A stretch of 64,000 nt of DNA from Mucilaginibacter sp. CSA2-8R (GTDB taxonomy: Bacteria > Bacteroidota > Bacteroidia > Sphingobacteriales > Sphingobacteriaceae): assembly GCF_038806765.1 (NCBI RefSeq), contig NZ_CP152389.1, positions 2,356,001 through 2,420,000 on the forward strand, given 5' to 3'. Under the pieces are notes generated by a model. That model did not search any database. It was not told where the DNA came from and worked only from the letters and a program-made list of their open reading frames with translations. The translations under genes and the position numbers were made by a program. Shown here one piece after another: positions 36,978 through 46,275 of the stretch. Position 1 is the first letter of the stretch. Each line of letters starts with the position of its first letter.

Positions 36978-37334
36978 ATGACAAAGAAGAAGGTGCTGCT
37001 GATAGAAGATAACCAAGACATTTGTGAGATTGTAAAGTGGGTGTTGGAACAAGACGGCTACACCGTTAATGTTACCAGCCATTTACCGGCAACTAATTTA
37101 GCCGGCTTTAAAGCAGATTTAATTGTGCTGGATGAGTGGGTGAACAATAATGAGGGGCATATGTTATGCAAAGAAATTAAAGCTATACACGATTTAAGAC
37201 ACATCCCTGTAGTTATATTTTCGACTGCTATAGATATCGAAGAATTGATGCAAACCTGCGGCGCCGACGGCTTTGTGCGCAAACCTTTCGACATTGGAGA
37301 TTTGGTTATCGAAGTAAATCGTTTGCTTGCCTAG
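36978..37334 (+). CDS. Single-domain response regulator
   Basis: 118-residue receiver-only protein. Acidic pocket Glu10-Asp11, phospho-acceptor Asp52 (in 'LIVLDEWV'), the switch serine Ser82 and Lys102 in 'VRKPF' are all present, so it should be phosphorylated. There is no output domain, so it probably passes the signal on by protein contact or phosphotransfer. It lies divergent to the kinase at 33699 and convergent to the kinase at 37394, and either could be its partner. Confidence 0.93.
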   Translation: MTKKKVLLIEDNQDICEIVKWVLEQDGYTVNVTSHLPATNLAGFKADLIVLDEWVNNNEGHMLCKEIKAIHDLRHIPVVIFSTAIDIEELMQTCGADGFVRKPFDIGDLVIEVNRLLA

Positions 37335-37393
37335 CTAAATTTTACATATTTCAAGAATAATAAATTCGCTGCAAGCTGCAATTATCATTAGCT

Positions 37394-39742
37394 CTAAGCC
37401 AGCGGCAATTCAAAGCAAAAAGTGCTGCCTTGGCCTGGTTCGCTTTCTGCCCAAATTTTACCGCCATGCCGCTGTAATATTTCGTAGCACAAATACAAGC
37501 CTATGCCAAAACCTGCTACACTTTGGTAACCCTGATTATTCACCCGGTAAAAGCGCTCAAACAATCGTGGCAGGTTTTCTGCGCTGATACCTATGCCTTC
37601 ATCTTGGACACTCACGCTGACTTTGCCATTTTGAGCCATACATGATATATGAATAGCCGTGCCCAATGGTGAGTACTTAATTGCATTGCTGATAAGGTTG
37701 CTGACTACCTGGCCTATTTTATCGCGGTCGGCATTCACCATGGTTTTAACAACGGGCGCAAAAATCAGTTGATGAGTATTGACCTGAGTAAAAAATTCAT
37801 CTTCAGTATCTTTTATTAATTGTGCCATATCAAAAAGGGTACGCTCAATATAAATTTGCCCCGATTCAAGCCTCGAAACATTTAAAAAACCATTGATTAG
37901 TTTGGTCATCTTTACAATTTGGCGGTTAGCCTTATCAGCAATATTATGCAAAACCGCATCCTCGGCCTTCCGCGATTTGGCTTCGATAATTTGCAGGTAC
38001 CCGTTAAGTGATGTTAATGGCGTTTTTAATTCGTGACTTACCATACTGATGAAATCATTTTTTCGCTGCTCATTAAGCTTTTGCTCAGTGATGTCTAAGC
38101 AAGCTGTAATATAGCCTGCAAATGTGCCATCCGGCCGAAAACGTGGCGGCGAATTTGCCAGCAACCACCGGTAATCGCCCTCTTTAGTGAGTACTCTAAA
38201 TTCGCATGCGAATGGAGCATGTTGTTTAAATGCCGATAAATAGGAGTTCTCGTAACGGCTCCGGTCTTCAGGATGTAACAAATCGAGCCAGTCGTACTTT
38301 AGCATTTCCTCGCGGGGTCTGCCGGTTAAGTCTACCCAGGCCTTGCTAAAATAAGTGGCATTGCTGCTTTCGTCGGCTACTGCAATCAGTATTCCAGAGC
38401 TTTCAGCCATAGTACGGAAACGTTCCTCGCTCTCAGCTATAGCGGCTTCGGCACGACGAATGTCGGTAATGTCGCGCGTTGTTCCGGCAACAGCTGTTAC
38501 TTCGCCAGCATCATTAAACACCGGATTTAAAATATAATCATATACACGGCGACCCAGCGTAGCATGAGGGAACGATACTTCACCGCGTACCGACTCGTGC
38601 GTCGCCACAATGCGGTCTATTTCACGCTCGTGCATTTGCGCATGCCATTCTTCATAGCCATTTTCGCGCAAGCCTTTGCTTATAGCCGCATCCCACGTTT
38701 TTCCCCACATCTCCAGCAGTGCCTTGTTAGCATAGGTAAACCTGTATTCGGTATCAAACACGTATACTAAATCGGGTGTGGCTGCAGTTATGGTTTCGTA
38801 CAGCCGTTTTTGCTTTTCCGATCGGTCGCGTTCATCGCGCAGGCGTTGCTCCATCAGTTTACGTTCGGTAATATCACTAAACATACCAACCGCGCCGGTT
38901 ATATGGCCTTCCGTGTCAGTTATAGGCGCTGCGTTCATTGTTAGATAAACACGGTCTGCTCCCGGGCTGTGAATGGCAAACTCATAGCTAAAAACAGGTT
39001 TTCCTGTCGCCATAGCCACCATCGTTGGGTGATCTTTGTCGGCCATAGCTGTGCCGTCTAAGTGTATATTAAACCATTCGGGCGAGTTACTCCTCCTTTC
39101 GGTAAAGCGTTCACTATCAGTTTTTAAAATGCGATGGGCCATGGGGTTAGCGTACACTATATGACCGGTATGATCGGTAATCCCAACGCCTTCGGCCATG
39201 TGGTCCATCACCCGCTTTAGCTGCTGTTCGTTTTCTTGCAAAGCCTGCGTGGTTTTAGTAGTCTCGGTACATACTACCAGGATGCCCTCGGGTTTGCCGT
39301 ACTGCCCCCTTATGGGTGTGTACGAAAACGTCCAGTAAACATTATCTAACCGTCCGTTACGGTATATGGGTATGAGTTGGTTTTCGAGGTAAACAGCATC
39401 GCCGGTTTGCAAAACGCCCGCAATGAGCGGACTAATTACCGGCCAAGCCTCAAGCCAACAATCCTCGCCTTTTTTGCCAAGTGCCCCAGGGTGCTTGCTG
39501 TTAGCAGCAGTACCTAATATTGCCATGTAGGCATCATTGTAAAATTGTATTTTTTGCTCGCCCCACCATATAAACATCGGGAAACTCGAGTCGAGCACAA
39601 GGTTTACAGTAGTGAGCAAAGGTAACGGCCAGGTGTCTATTGGACCCAACGGTGTGACAGACCAATCAAACTTTCGGGTTCGGTCGGCCATTTCGCCTTT
39701 AGCGTAAATATACTGTTGAGGTTTTTCGGTTACGGATTGCAT
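37394..39742 (-). CDS. PAS sensor histidine kinase
   Basis: 782-residue histidine kinase, apparently soluble. About four PAS/PAC domains fill the first 540 residues; the last has the PAS_3 look 'DWLDLLHPEDRSRYEN'. HisKA 'MVSHELKTPL' with His570 follows, then an ATPase domain with 'NLISNAIKYSPLGT', 'VQDEGIGIS' and 'GFGIGLYLCYEI'. The C-terminal 240 residues are closely similar to the kinase at 42251 and to that at 33699, showing duplication. It lacks the coiled-coil repeats of the 33699 kinase. No receiver domain. Confidence 0.9.
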   Translation of the reverse strand: MQSVTEKPQQYIYAKGEMADRTRKFDWSVTPLGPIDTWPLPLLTTVNLVLDSSFPMFIWWGEQKIQFYNDAYMAILGTAANSKHPGALGKKGEDCWLEAWPVISPLIAGVLQTGDAVYLENQLIPIYRNGRLDNVYWTFSYTPIRGQYGKPEGILVVCTETTKTTQALQENEQQLKRVMDHMAEGVGITDHTGHIVYANPMAHRILKTDSERFTERRSNSPEWFNIHLDGTAMADKDHPTMVAMATGKPVFSYEFAIHSPGADRVYLTMNAAPITDTEGHITGAVGMFSDITERKLMEQRLRDERDRSEKQKRLYETITAATPDLVYVFDTEYRFTYANKALLEMWGKTWDAAISKGLRENGYEEWHAQMHEREIDRIVATHESVRGEVSFPHATLGRRVYDYILNPVFNDAGEVTAVAGTTRDITDIRRAEAAIAESEERFRTMAESSGILIAVADESSNATYFSKAWVDLTGRPREEMLKYDWLDLLHPEDRSRYENSYLSAFKQHAPFACEFRVLTKEGDYRWLLANSPPRFRPDGTFAGYITACLDITEQKLNEQRKNDFISMVSHELKTPLTSLNGYLQIIEAKSRKAEDAVLHNIADKANRQIVKMTKLINGFLNVSRLESGQIYIERTLFDMAQLIKDTEDEFFTQVNTHQLIFAPVVKTMVNADRDKIGQVVSNLISNAIKYSPLGTAIHISCMAQNGKVSVSVQDEGIGISAENLPRLFERFYRVNNQGYQSVAGFGIGLYLCYEILQRHGGKIWAESEPGQGSTFCFELPLA

Positions 39743-39954
39743 GGCAAGTGTAATACAAAATTAATTATTAATACAAATGTTTGACGTGTAAAAGAAAAAT
39801 GATAATTAAAGCAGGTTTGTGTTTTTAGGAAGTACGGTACTTTGTTTATGTCTTTACGTATAAATTGAGTTATCAGTTGCCCAAATTGTGTTGCGCGTAC
39901 TTGCACGCCAACAGCATTATTGTTATAATTACCGATATACCATAAATTAATACC

Positions 39955-41046
39955 ATGCCTGCAACCCAGTCCGATAATAACTCTTTGCAAACCCGACCGC
40001 ATTTTGAGGCACTCGATGGGTTGAGAGGGGTTGCGGCATTAGCGGTTGTGATTTTCCATTTTATGGAAATTGCCATCACCGAGCTCAGCAAAAATTTTAT
40101 AACCCACGCTTACCTGGCGGTCGATTTCTTTTTTTGTTTATCAGGTTTTGTAATTGCCTACGCTTATGATAGCCGCATGCCAGGCATGGGTTTGGGCACC
40201 TTTATAAAATTGCGGCTCATCCGGTTGCATCCGTTGGTTGTAACAGGTGCGGTATTGGGGTTGTTGAGTTATTTCTTTGATCCGTTTAGTAACCTGTTAA
40301 ACCAATACGGTACAGGCCAGGGCATACTTATGTTTTTGGGTTCGTGTTTTATGATACCATATCCAATTATTAAAGAGCGGTACTATAACCTGTTTCACCT
40401 TAATCCGCCTACGTGGTCTTTGTTTTATGAGTACATTGCTAACCTGTTTTATGCGTTAGTGCTTTGCCGAGCGGGCAAAAAGCTGCTGTGGACGCTGTTT
40501 GTTTTAGCCACTGTTGCCGTTTTTTTTGAAACCCAGCACTCTAATGGCTTAGGCGGGGGGTGGGGTAAAGAAGTTTTTTGGGGAGGCCCTGTGCGAGTGT
40601 CTTACTCCTTTTTGGCTGGCATGTTAGTATATCGTATGGGGTGGATCATTAAATCTAAACTGGGTTTTGTATCGCTATCATTTATGCTGTTGGCCGCATT
40701 ATTGTTGCCCTACAAAACCAGTATTAACCAATATACTGACGCGTTTACGGTGTTGTTATATTTTCCGTTTCTGGTATCTTTAGGTGCTGGCATACAGGTG
40801 TCGCAAACACTGGTTGGCTTATGTAAATTTTCGGGTAATTTATCATACCCATTATACATGACCCATTATCCTTTCGTCTGGATATTTTATAGCTACCTGG
40901 CCGCCAGAAAGCCGCCCATGAGTTGGCTTGAAATATTGATACCCATATGTGTAATTTTCTTAGTTGGCTGGGCTTATTTCATCATGAAATTTGTTGACAT
41001 TCCCATACGGCGTTACCTAAAACGCAAGTTTGTTGACGGAGTATAA
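39955..41046 (+). CDS. Acyltransferase family 3 membrane protein
   Basis: Inner-membrane O-acyltransferase of 363 residues (OafA/YrhL type), which adds acyl groups such as acetate to sugars or other surface molecules. Family features: 'HFEALDGLRGVAALAVVIFHF' at the N-terminus with the catalytic histidine after the first helix, 'LAVDFFFCLSGFVIAYAY', and the arginine-containing 'LRLIRLHPL'. About ten hydrophobic segments. The acceptor cannot be told; no polysaccharide cluster is next to it. Confidence 0.93.
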   Translation: MPATQSDNNSLQTRPHFEALDGLRGVAALAVVIFHFMEIAITELSKNFITHAYLAVDFFFCLSGFVIAYAYDSRMPGMGLGTFIKLRLIRLHPLVVTGAVLGLLSYFFDPFSNLLNQYGTGQGILMFLGSCFMIPYPIIKERYYNLFHLNPPTWSLFYEYIANLFYALVLCRAGKKLLWTLFVLATVAVFFETQHSNGLGGGWGKEVFWGGPVRVSYSFLAGMLVYRMGWIIKSKLGFVSLSFMLLAALLLPYKTSINQYTDAFTVLLYFPFLVSLGAGIQVSQTLVGLCKFSGNLSYPLYMTHYPFVWIFYSYLAARKPPMSWLEILIPICVIFLVGWAYFIMKFVDIPIRRYLKRKFVDGV

Positions 41047-41048
41047 GC

Positions 41049-41354
41049 TGGCGAACTATGTGCAGACAACTTTAGGAATGTATTGAACAAAACGGATCAA
41101 TCCCGCAAGCGGCGCAGCAAATGCAAATGTCATATGCGCAAGCCTGGCAAATGATTGACCATCCGAACATCCGCTTTGGCGAACCGGTAATTGTTTCGCA
41201 GCGCGGAAGGAAAGGGGGCGATCACGCCGAAGTGACAGTCAGGAGTAAATATTTAGCGCAGGCGTTTAAAGCATTTAAGCAGAGGCTTTATGAGTTTTTG
41301 CAGAATATTCACTCCGATTTCCTGTCCGGGTACAATAATCTAATAGCGTTATAA
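41049..41354 (+). pseudogene. Decayed ModE-like winged-helix remnant
   Basis: The frame after a TAG at 41073-41075 reads ECIEQNGSIPQAAQQ then MQMSYAQAWQMID, matching the helix-turn-helix of the ModE-type N-terminal regulator family ('LLexIxxxGSIxxAAxxMxMSYxxAW'). It continues through 'GGDHAEVTV', the family wing, and ends at TAA 41352-41354. The TAG stands where the family has leucine, and upstream codons (CRQL) continue the likeness with no suitable start. So the gene seems truncated at its N-terminus and carries a stop. An ATG at 41121 opens 77 residues, too late to keep the DNA-binding helix. The end overlaps the esterase gene by 46 bases. Confidence 0.6.
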
Positions 41355-42169
41355 ACCGCTTGGTGCATAACGGTAGCGTGGTTATCAAACGGTAGGTAAT
41401 CAAAAAATACCTGGTCATGCGTTTTGTTTTCAGTTTTTAATTTATCGGCCAGCAAGTTTGCGTCTACTTCCATAACCCGCGGCATTTTGGTAGAGGTAAG
41501 GCCTTCTTTACCTACGCCAATGTAAACGGCAGTAGGCCCAAGTTTAGGCGTTTTAAAGTCGAGCAGCGATGCTTTATCCCACCATAAACTCGGGCTTACG
41601 ATGATATACTTATTAAATAGCCTTGTCTTTTTAAACAGTATCTCGGTAGCAAGCAGTCCTCCCAAGGATTCGCCTATGAGTGTTTTGGTGTCTGTGGTTT
41701 TATATCTGGATTGGATGAACGGTTGTAATTCGTTCTCTATAAAAGCAATAAACTTATCAGAATGTCCGGTAGTGGGATAGGCCACTTTATCCGACTGGAT
41801 GGTTGTTGGGTAGGTAAAATCCCGGCGGCGATCCACCGTTGCAATGCCAACTACGATTGATTTTGGCAAACGGTTAATCCACTCAAAACTATTAAACTGA
41901 ACTAAGCCAACTATATGAATAAAATCTTCGTTTACTGCGCCATCCAGTAAGTAAATCACCGGGTACCTTACGGTATCCCTGGCGTTATAGCCCTCGGGCA
42001 GATAAACATTCAAAATCCGCTTTTCGGCTAAAATTTTAGATGGTAATTCTTCTACTACGCCAATGGTTAACGGTTTAGCCTTGCTGTAAGATGCGGAAGT
42101 ATTGTTTTGTGCAAAAAGATGATGACTAAGCATCAGCAAGGCAAAAACGGTAAGCAGTTTTCTCATCAA
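41309..42169 (-). CDS. Exported esterase, alpha/beta hydrolase (IroE/esterase-D-like)
   Basis: 286-residue hydrolase with a signal peptide (ALLMLSHHLFAQ). It has the pattern of the putative esterase family that includes IroE-like siderophore esterases: 'RILNVYLPEGYNARDTVRYPVIYLLDG', the nucleophile elbow 'GESLGG' with Ser168, and a C-terminal 'DNHATVMHQAV' with the likely catalytic histidine. It acts in the periplasm or outside. No siderophore transport genes are adjacent, so the substrate is open. Confidence 0.88.
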   Translation of the reverse strand: MMRKLLTVFALLMLSHHLFAQNNTSASYSKAKPLTIGVVEELPSKILAEKRILNVYLPEGYNARDTVRYPVIYLLDGAVNEDFIHIVGLVQFNSFEWINRLPKSIVVGIATVDRRRDFTYPTTIQSDKVAYPTTGHSDKFIAFIENELQPFIQSRYKTTDTKTLIGESLGGLLATEILFKKTRLFNKYIIVSPSLWWDKASLLDFKTPKLGPTAVYIGVGKEGLTSTKMPRVMEVDANLLADKLKTENKTHDQVFFDYLPFDNHATVMHQAVYNAIRLLYPDRKSE

Positions 42170-42250
42170 GTTTCAAATATGAATAGTTGCTGCCATAAAA
42201 CAAGAATATAGTAATAAATTTTAAGCTTATTATCTATCCAACACAGCAGA

Positions 42251-44281
42251 CTACGAAGCTAACGGAATGCTGAAATAAAAGGTGCTGCCCTGACCCTGCT
42301 CACTGTCCACCCATATTTTGCCATCGTGCCGATGTATAATTTCGGCACAAAGATAAAGTCCAATTCCAAATCCGGCAATCGTTTGGGTTTGTTGCGATTC
42401 TACCCTATAATATCGTTCAAATAACTTGGCCTGATCTTCGGCCGAGATGCCAAAACCCGCATCGCGCACGCTTACACAGGCCATACCATTTTCGGCAGTG
42501 CAGGCCACGTGTACGGTGCTGCTTAAAGGAGAGTATTTGACAGCATTGCTGATAAAGTTATTAATGACCTGCCCAATTTTATCACGGTCGGCCACCACGA
42601 TGGTTTCTTCAACAGGCGCAAAAATAATCCGGTGCGTGTTGACCATAACACGAGCTTCGTCTTCTACTTCTTTTACCAATGCAGCCATGTCAAAACGCTG
42701 ATGGTTAATATAGATCTTGCCTGATTCTAACCGCGAAACATTCAAAAAGCCGTTAATCAGGGTTGTCATTTTTTTAACCTGATTAGTCGCCTTATCCAGG
42801 GCGTTAGCGGTAAAGGCATCTTCTGCTTTAATAGCTTTAGCTTGCAGCATTTGCAGATAGGCGTTAAGCGAGGTAAGCGGCGTTTTCAGTTCATGGCTTG
42901 CCATACCGATAAAGTCATTTTTGCGTTGGTCGTTTAGCTTTCGCTCTGTCACATCGCTCATCATACCCGAATATTCAACGGCCTTACCCGTAGAATCGAA
43001 AAATAATTTTCCTGTAGCCCTTATCCACCTGCGCTCGCCGGTTTGCAGCTGAGTAATTGGATATTCTACGTCGCTCGACTCATGCTTTTCTATCGCGTTA
43101 TTCAGATTGTTAATTAGTGGCTGCCTGTAATCAGGCTCCATGGCGGCAATATTATCATCTAACGTTAACTCCCCGTTTGGGTCAAAACCGAATATTTTAC
43201 GGCCGATATCTGATACGGTAAGCTTCATTGTTTCGATATTGATGCTCCACGCGCCCATGTCGCCAGACTCAAGCGCCTGCCTGAAGCGTAACTCACTTTG
43301 CTGCAGTGCTAAACGGCTTTTTACCTGTTCGGTTACATCAATAGCCGTGCATAACACACCAAAAATTTTACTACCTTCATAAATGGCCCGGCAGCTAATA
43401 TTCAGGTAGCAATCCTGAATGTAGCCGTCACGACTTAAGTTTAAGTAAACTTCGTTACTATTAAACGGTTTACCGGTACGGTATACGTGCTTGCAGGCTT
43501 CAACAATAGGTTGACCGGCAAATTCCGGAAATATCTCTAAAATGGGTTTGCCAACGATGTCACTGTTTTGGCCGAGCAATTTCAACATCGCTTCATTTAC
43601 GGTTTCTAAAACCAAGTTTTTGCCGGTTAGTACCTTTTTAGGTACCGGACTAAAGGCAATCAACGATTTATATCTTTCTTTGCTTTCGGCAAGTTCGTGG
43701 GTGCGCTCGTCAACCCGATGCTCCAAGTCCAGATACAGACCCAGTAATGCCTCGCGCGATTCCTTTAATTCGGCATTACTGCCGGCCAACTCATAATTCA
43801 GTGCTTCAACGTGAGCTAATGTTTGTAACTCCTGTGCCTTGCTTTGGGCTAAAGCGGCTTCAATAAGTACTTTTTCAGTAACATTGACGGCCTTTTGTAT
43901 GATGTATAGCAATTCGCCGTCGTCGTCTAAAACAGGCGTATGGCTGGGGTTCCAGTAACGCATCAAAAATTTGCCCGGATGCGCAGCATCTGGTACGTCG
44001 TATCGCTGTACCGACATGTAGTGAGGTTTACGTGTATGAATAACCTCTTGTAATGAGGCAGCGATATTTCGTACACCGTCGGCATTTGATGCCGCCGGAT
44101 TTGCCGGGAATGCGTCAAATATATATTTACCCGTAATTGCTTCGCGCGTGGTGCCGGCCGAATGTAAAAACTGCTCACTGGCGGTTATAATATGCAAATC
44201 GGGCGATAAGATAAGGTACTGGCCCGGAATTGTTTCGAGCGCCCTTATCGTATCGGCAGATAAACCTCTGGTTGATGGCAT
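42251..44281 (-). CDS. PAS sensor histidine kinase
   Basis: 676-residue soluble histidine kinase with three PAS domains and a short coiled coil near residues 150-200 ('EALNYELAGSNAELKESREALL'). HisKA 'MASHELKTPL' has His463; the ATPase domain has 'NFISNAVKYSPLSS', 'VRDAGFGIS' and 'GFGIGLYLCAEI', and ends 'GQGSTFYFSIPLAS'. The catalytic half is a close paralogue of the kinase at 37394 (for example the shared 'RKNDFIxMxSHELKTPLTSLNxYLQ' pattern). No receiver or output domain; the target is unknown. Confidence 0.9.
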   Translation of the reverse strand: MPSTRGLSADTIRALETIPGQYLILSPDLHIITASEQFLHSAGTTREAITGKYIFDAFPANPAASNADGVRNIAASLQEVIHTRKPHYMSVQRYDVPDAAHPGKFLMRYWNPSHTPVLDDDGELLYIIQKAVNVTEKVLIEAALAQSKAQELQTLAHVEALNYELAGSNAELKESREALLGLYLDLEHRVDERTHELAESKERYKSLIAFSPVPKKVLTGKNLVLETVNEAMLKLLGQNSDIVGKPILEIFPEFAGQPIVEACKHVYRTGKPFNSNEVYLNLSRDGYIQDCYLNISCRAIYEGSKIFGVLCTAIDVTEQVKSRLALQQSELRFRQALESGDMGAWSINIETMKLTVSDIGRKIFGFDPNGELTLDDNIAAMEPDYRQPLINNLNNAIEKHESSDVEYPITQLQTGERRWIRATGKLFFDSTGKAVEYSGMMSDVTERKLNDQRKNDFIGMASHELKTPLTSLNAYLQMLQAKAIKAEDAFTANALDKATNQVKKMTTLINGFLNVSRLESGKIYINHQRFDMAALVKEVEDEARVMVNTHRIIFAPVEETIVVADRDKIGQVINNFISNAVKYSPLSSTVHVACTAENGMACVSVRDAGFGISAEDQAKLFERYYRVESQQTQTIAGFGIGLYLCAEIIHRHDGKIWVDSEQGQGSTFYFSIPLAS

Positions 44282-44531
44282 GTTGATGGCTATATGGAGC
44301 AGATTTAATCTTTAATGTTGCAAAACTTAACGCACTTTATCAAGTGAATTTTAACTTGGACAGATATTTATCACTTTGATTAGTAAAACCTCGTCAAAAA
44401 AGTTATAAGTTGTAGTTGCCGGCTTCTACTTAAATCAGGACTTGCAATTTTGAAATAAACCGACGAAATTACTCTGATAATTTTACCTATTGGTAAGACT
44501 ATATACTTGATAAAAAACTAAACCCTAAAAC

Positions 44532-44933
44532 ATGAAAAAAGTTACAGGCATTGGCGGCATATTTTTTAAAAGCCAAAATCCTCAAACGATGAACGAATGG
44601 TATGCCAAAAACCTGGGCCTGCCTACAAGCGATTACGGTACCACCTTTAAATGGCGCGATGCGGACAATCCCTCGCAAAAAGGTTCGACGTCCTGGCGTG
44701 CATTCCCGCAGGATACAAAATATTTTGATCCGTCGCACAAGTCTTTCATGATTAATTACCGGGTAGAAAACATTGCTGCACTGCTCGAAGAATTGAAAAA
44801 GGAAGGAGTAACCATTGTTGATGAGATAGCTGAATATGATTACGGAAAATTTGTACACATCCTTGACCCCGAAGGTAATGTCATTGAGCTTTGGGAACCC
44901 GCAGGCGAAACGAGCGAAGAAAGCACTGTTTGA
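44532..44933 (+). CDS. VOC (glyoxalase/dioxygenase fold) family protein
   Basis: 133-residue protein with the paired beta-alpha-beta-beta-beta fold of the vicinal oxygen chelate family. Visible cues are the N-terminal 'KVTGIGGIFFKSQNPQTMNEWYAKNLGL' and the C-terminal 'FVHILDPEGNVIELWEP' with the metal-ligand glutamate. The first half lacks the usual metal-ligand histidine, so it may be a binding protein and not an enzyme. The next gene's promoter lies 45 bases downstream. Confidence 0.88.
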   Translation: MKKVTGIGGIFFKSQNPQTMNEWYAKNLGLPTSDYGTTFKWRDADNPSQKGSTSWRAFPQDTKYFDPSHKSFMINYRVENIAALLEELKKEGVTIVDEIAEYDYGKFVHILDPEGNVIELWEPAGETSEESTV

Positions 44934-44977
44934 TAGGTATAGAGTTTTATTTACTGATGGTCATCATTATTGTAATG

Positions 44978-44985
44978 TAAATTTG
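44978..44985 (+). promoter_or_regulatory. Bacteroidota -7 box for the P-loop kinase-like gene
   Basis: TAAATTTG is an exact TAnnTTTG match 18 bases before the ATG at 45004. It supports the shorter start chosen for that gene. Confidence 0.5.
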
Positions 44986-45003
44986 CGGCATAATTTTGTT
45001 GCG

Positions 45004-45552
45004 ATGAAAATCCATATCATGGGAGCATCCGGTGCGGGGTCTACTACGCTGGGTAAGGCATTATCCGAACGCTGGAAACATCCTTATTTTGACACCGACG
45101 ACTACTTTTGGCTGTCTTCTGCAATGCCCTTTACTCAACGGCGCGCAGCAGAAGAGCGTAACCGGTTCTTGAAAGATGATTTGCAAAAGCACAAAGATGT
45201 GATAGTCGGTGGCTCGCTGGTAAACTGGGGTGACGAATGGAAAACATATTTTAATTTAGTGGTATTTCTTTACCTTCCGCCTGCTATCCGGCTGCAACGT
45301 TTGATGGAGCGCGAGGTGGAGCGTTACGGCACCGCTATTTTCGACAACCCGGAACGGGCAGCATTATATCAGCAGTTTTTAACCTGGGCTACAGGTTATG
45401 ATGACAATACTACCCACGGTAGAACACTAAATACCCATCGCAATTGGTTAAGTGCGTTGGATTGCCCAGTGCTGGAGATTGAAGGCGATACTACAATAGA
45501 CGAACGCGTAAATCTGGTTGAGCAAACATTGTCTGGGTTTTTAAAATTTTAA
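45004..45552 (+). CDS. P-loop nucleoside-triphosphatase, kinase-like, with altered Walker A
   Basis: 182-residue protein of the adenylate-kinase/shikimate-kinase type. The frame is open from 44836, but the family start 'MKIHIMGASGAGSTTLGKAL' begins at the ATG at 45004, and a promoter box lies just upstream. The P-loop at residues 7-14 reads GASGAGST: the usual lysine of GxxxxGK[ST] is replaced by serine. 'HPYFDTDDYFW' gives the substrate-binding acids and 'DVIVGGSLVNWGD' and 'YLPPAIRLQRLMERE' match the core and lid region. I recall relatives with GASGSGTT, so the change is probably a family feature. Activity is uncertain. Confidence 0.82.
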   Translation: MKIHIMGASGAGSTTLGKALSERWKHPYFDTDDYFWLSSAMPFTQRRAAEERNRFLKDDLQKHKDVIVGGSLVNWGDEWKTYFNLVVFLYLPPAIRLQRLMEREVERYGTAIFDNPERAALYQQFLTWATGYDDNTTHGRTLNTHRNWLSALDCPVLEIEGDTTIDERVNLVEQTLSGFLKF

Positions 45553-45617
45553 AGCTACCGTAAATAACCTGGTATTACTTAATCTACACGCATGCTCAAC
45601 AAATACATCTACCATAA

Positions 45618-46268
45618 ATGCCTCCTTATATTTCTTCGTTAAGTCACATTTCTAATATACCAGCATCCGTGATCGGTATAGACCTTACCGGGTCCGAGAA
45701 AAAAGCCTCGGGCTGGGCTGTATTACAGGACGGACAGGTGCAAACCCGACGGATTAAAAGTAACGCTGAACTCATGGCCTGCACAGTTGCAGCCCAGCCT
45801 GCCGTCATTGCTCTTGATTCGCCATTGTCCTTACCCAAGGGGCGGATTTCTGTTTATGATGATGACCCCGGCAGGTATATTTATGGCATTTCCCGCCTGT
45901 GCGAACGGCAGATGCTTAAACGTGGCATACGCTCGTACCCTACACTAATCCGCAGTATGCAACAGCTAACACTGCGTGGTATGCTGCTGGCTCAGGAATT
46001 TAGAGCGCTGGGCTTTGACGTAATTGAATGCTTCCCGGGCGGTACACAAGATATTCTGGGTTTACCGCGGAAACAGAAGGGCCTGAGCGATTTAGTACAA
46101 GGACTCGTCCGGTTAGGCATAGAAGGTGACTATATTTATGCCAGCCATGATGAAGTGGATGCGATTACCGCTGCCCTGGCTGGTTGCTTTTATCTGAGCG
46201 GGCATTACGAAGCTTTGGGAGATGAGGACGAGGGCCTGTTGATTTTACCTGTAGCCTTACATCAGTGA
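45618..46268 (+). CDS. DUF429 family predicted nuclease-fold protein
   Basis: 216-residue protein of the DUF429 family, which has an RNase H-like fold. The strand 'VIGIDLTGSEKKASGWAVL' supplies the first catalytic-type aspartate, 'VIALDSPLSLP' the second, 'CFPGGTQDILG' the family glutamate/cysteine region, and 'SHDEVDAITAALAGCFY' the last aspartates. A nuclease role is suggested by the fold only. It ends 8 bases before the convergent lipoprotein-like gene. Confidence 0.82.
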   Translation: MPPYISSLSHISNIPASVIGIDLTGSEKKASGWAVLQDGQVQTRRIKSNAELMACTVAAQPAVIALDSPLSLPKGRISVYDDDPGRYIYGISRLCERQMLKRGIRSYPTLIRSMQQLTLRGMLLAQEFRALGFDVIECFPGGTQDILGLPRKQKGLSDLVQGLVRLGIEGDYIYASHDEVDAITAALAGCFYLSGHYEALGDEDEGLLILPVALHQ

Positions 46269-46275
46269 GTGGATT

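Noticed and set aside
44836-45003. Extended N-terminus for the P-loop protein
   Set aside because: It overlaps the VOC gene by about 100 bases; the ATG at 45004 starts the family sequence and has a promoter box just upstream.
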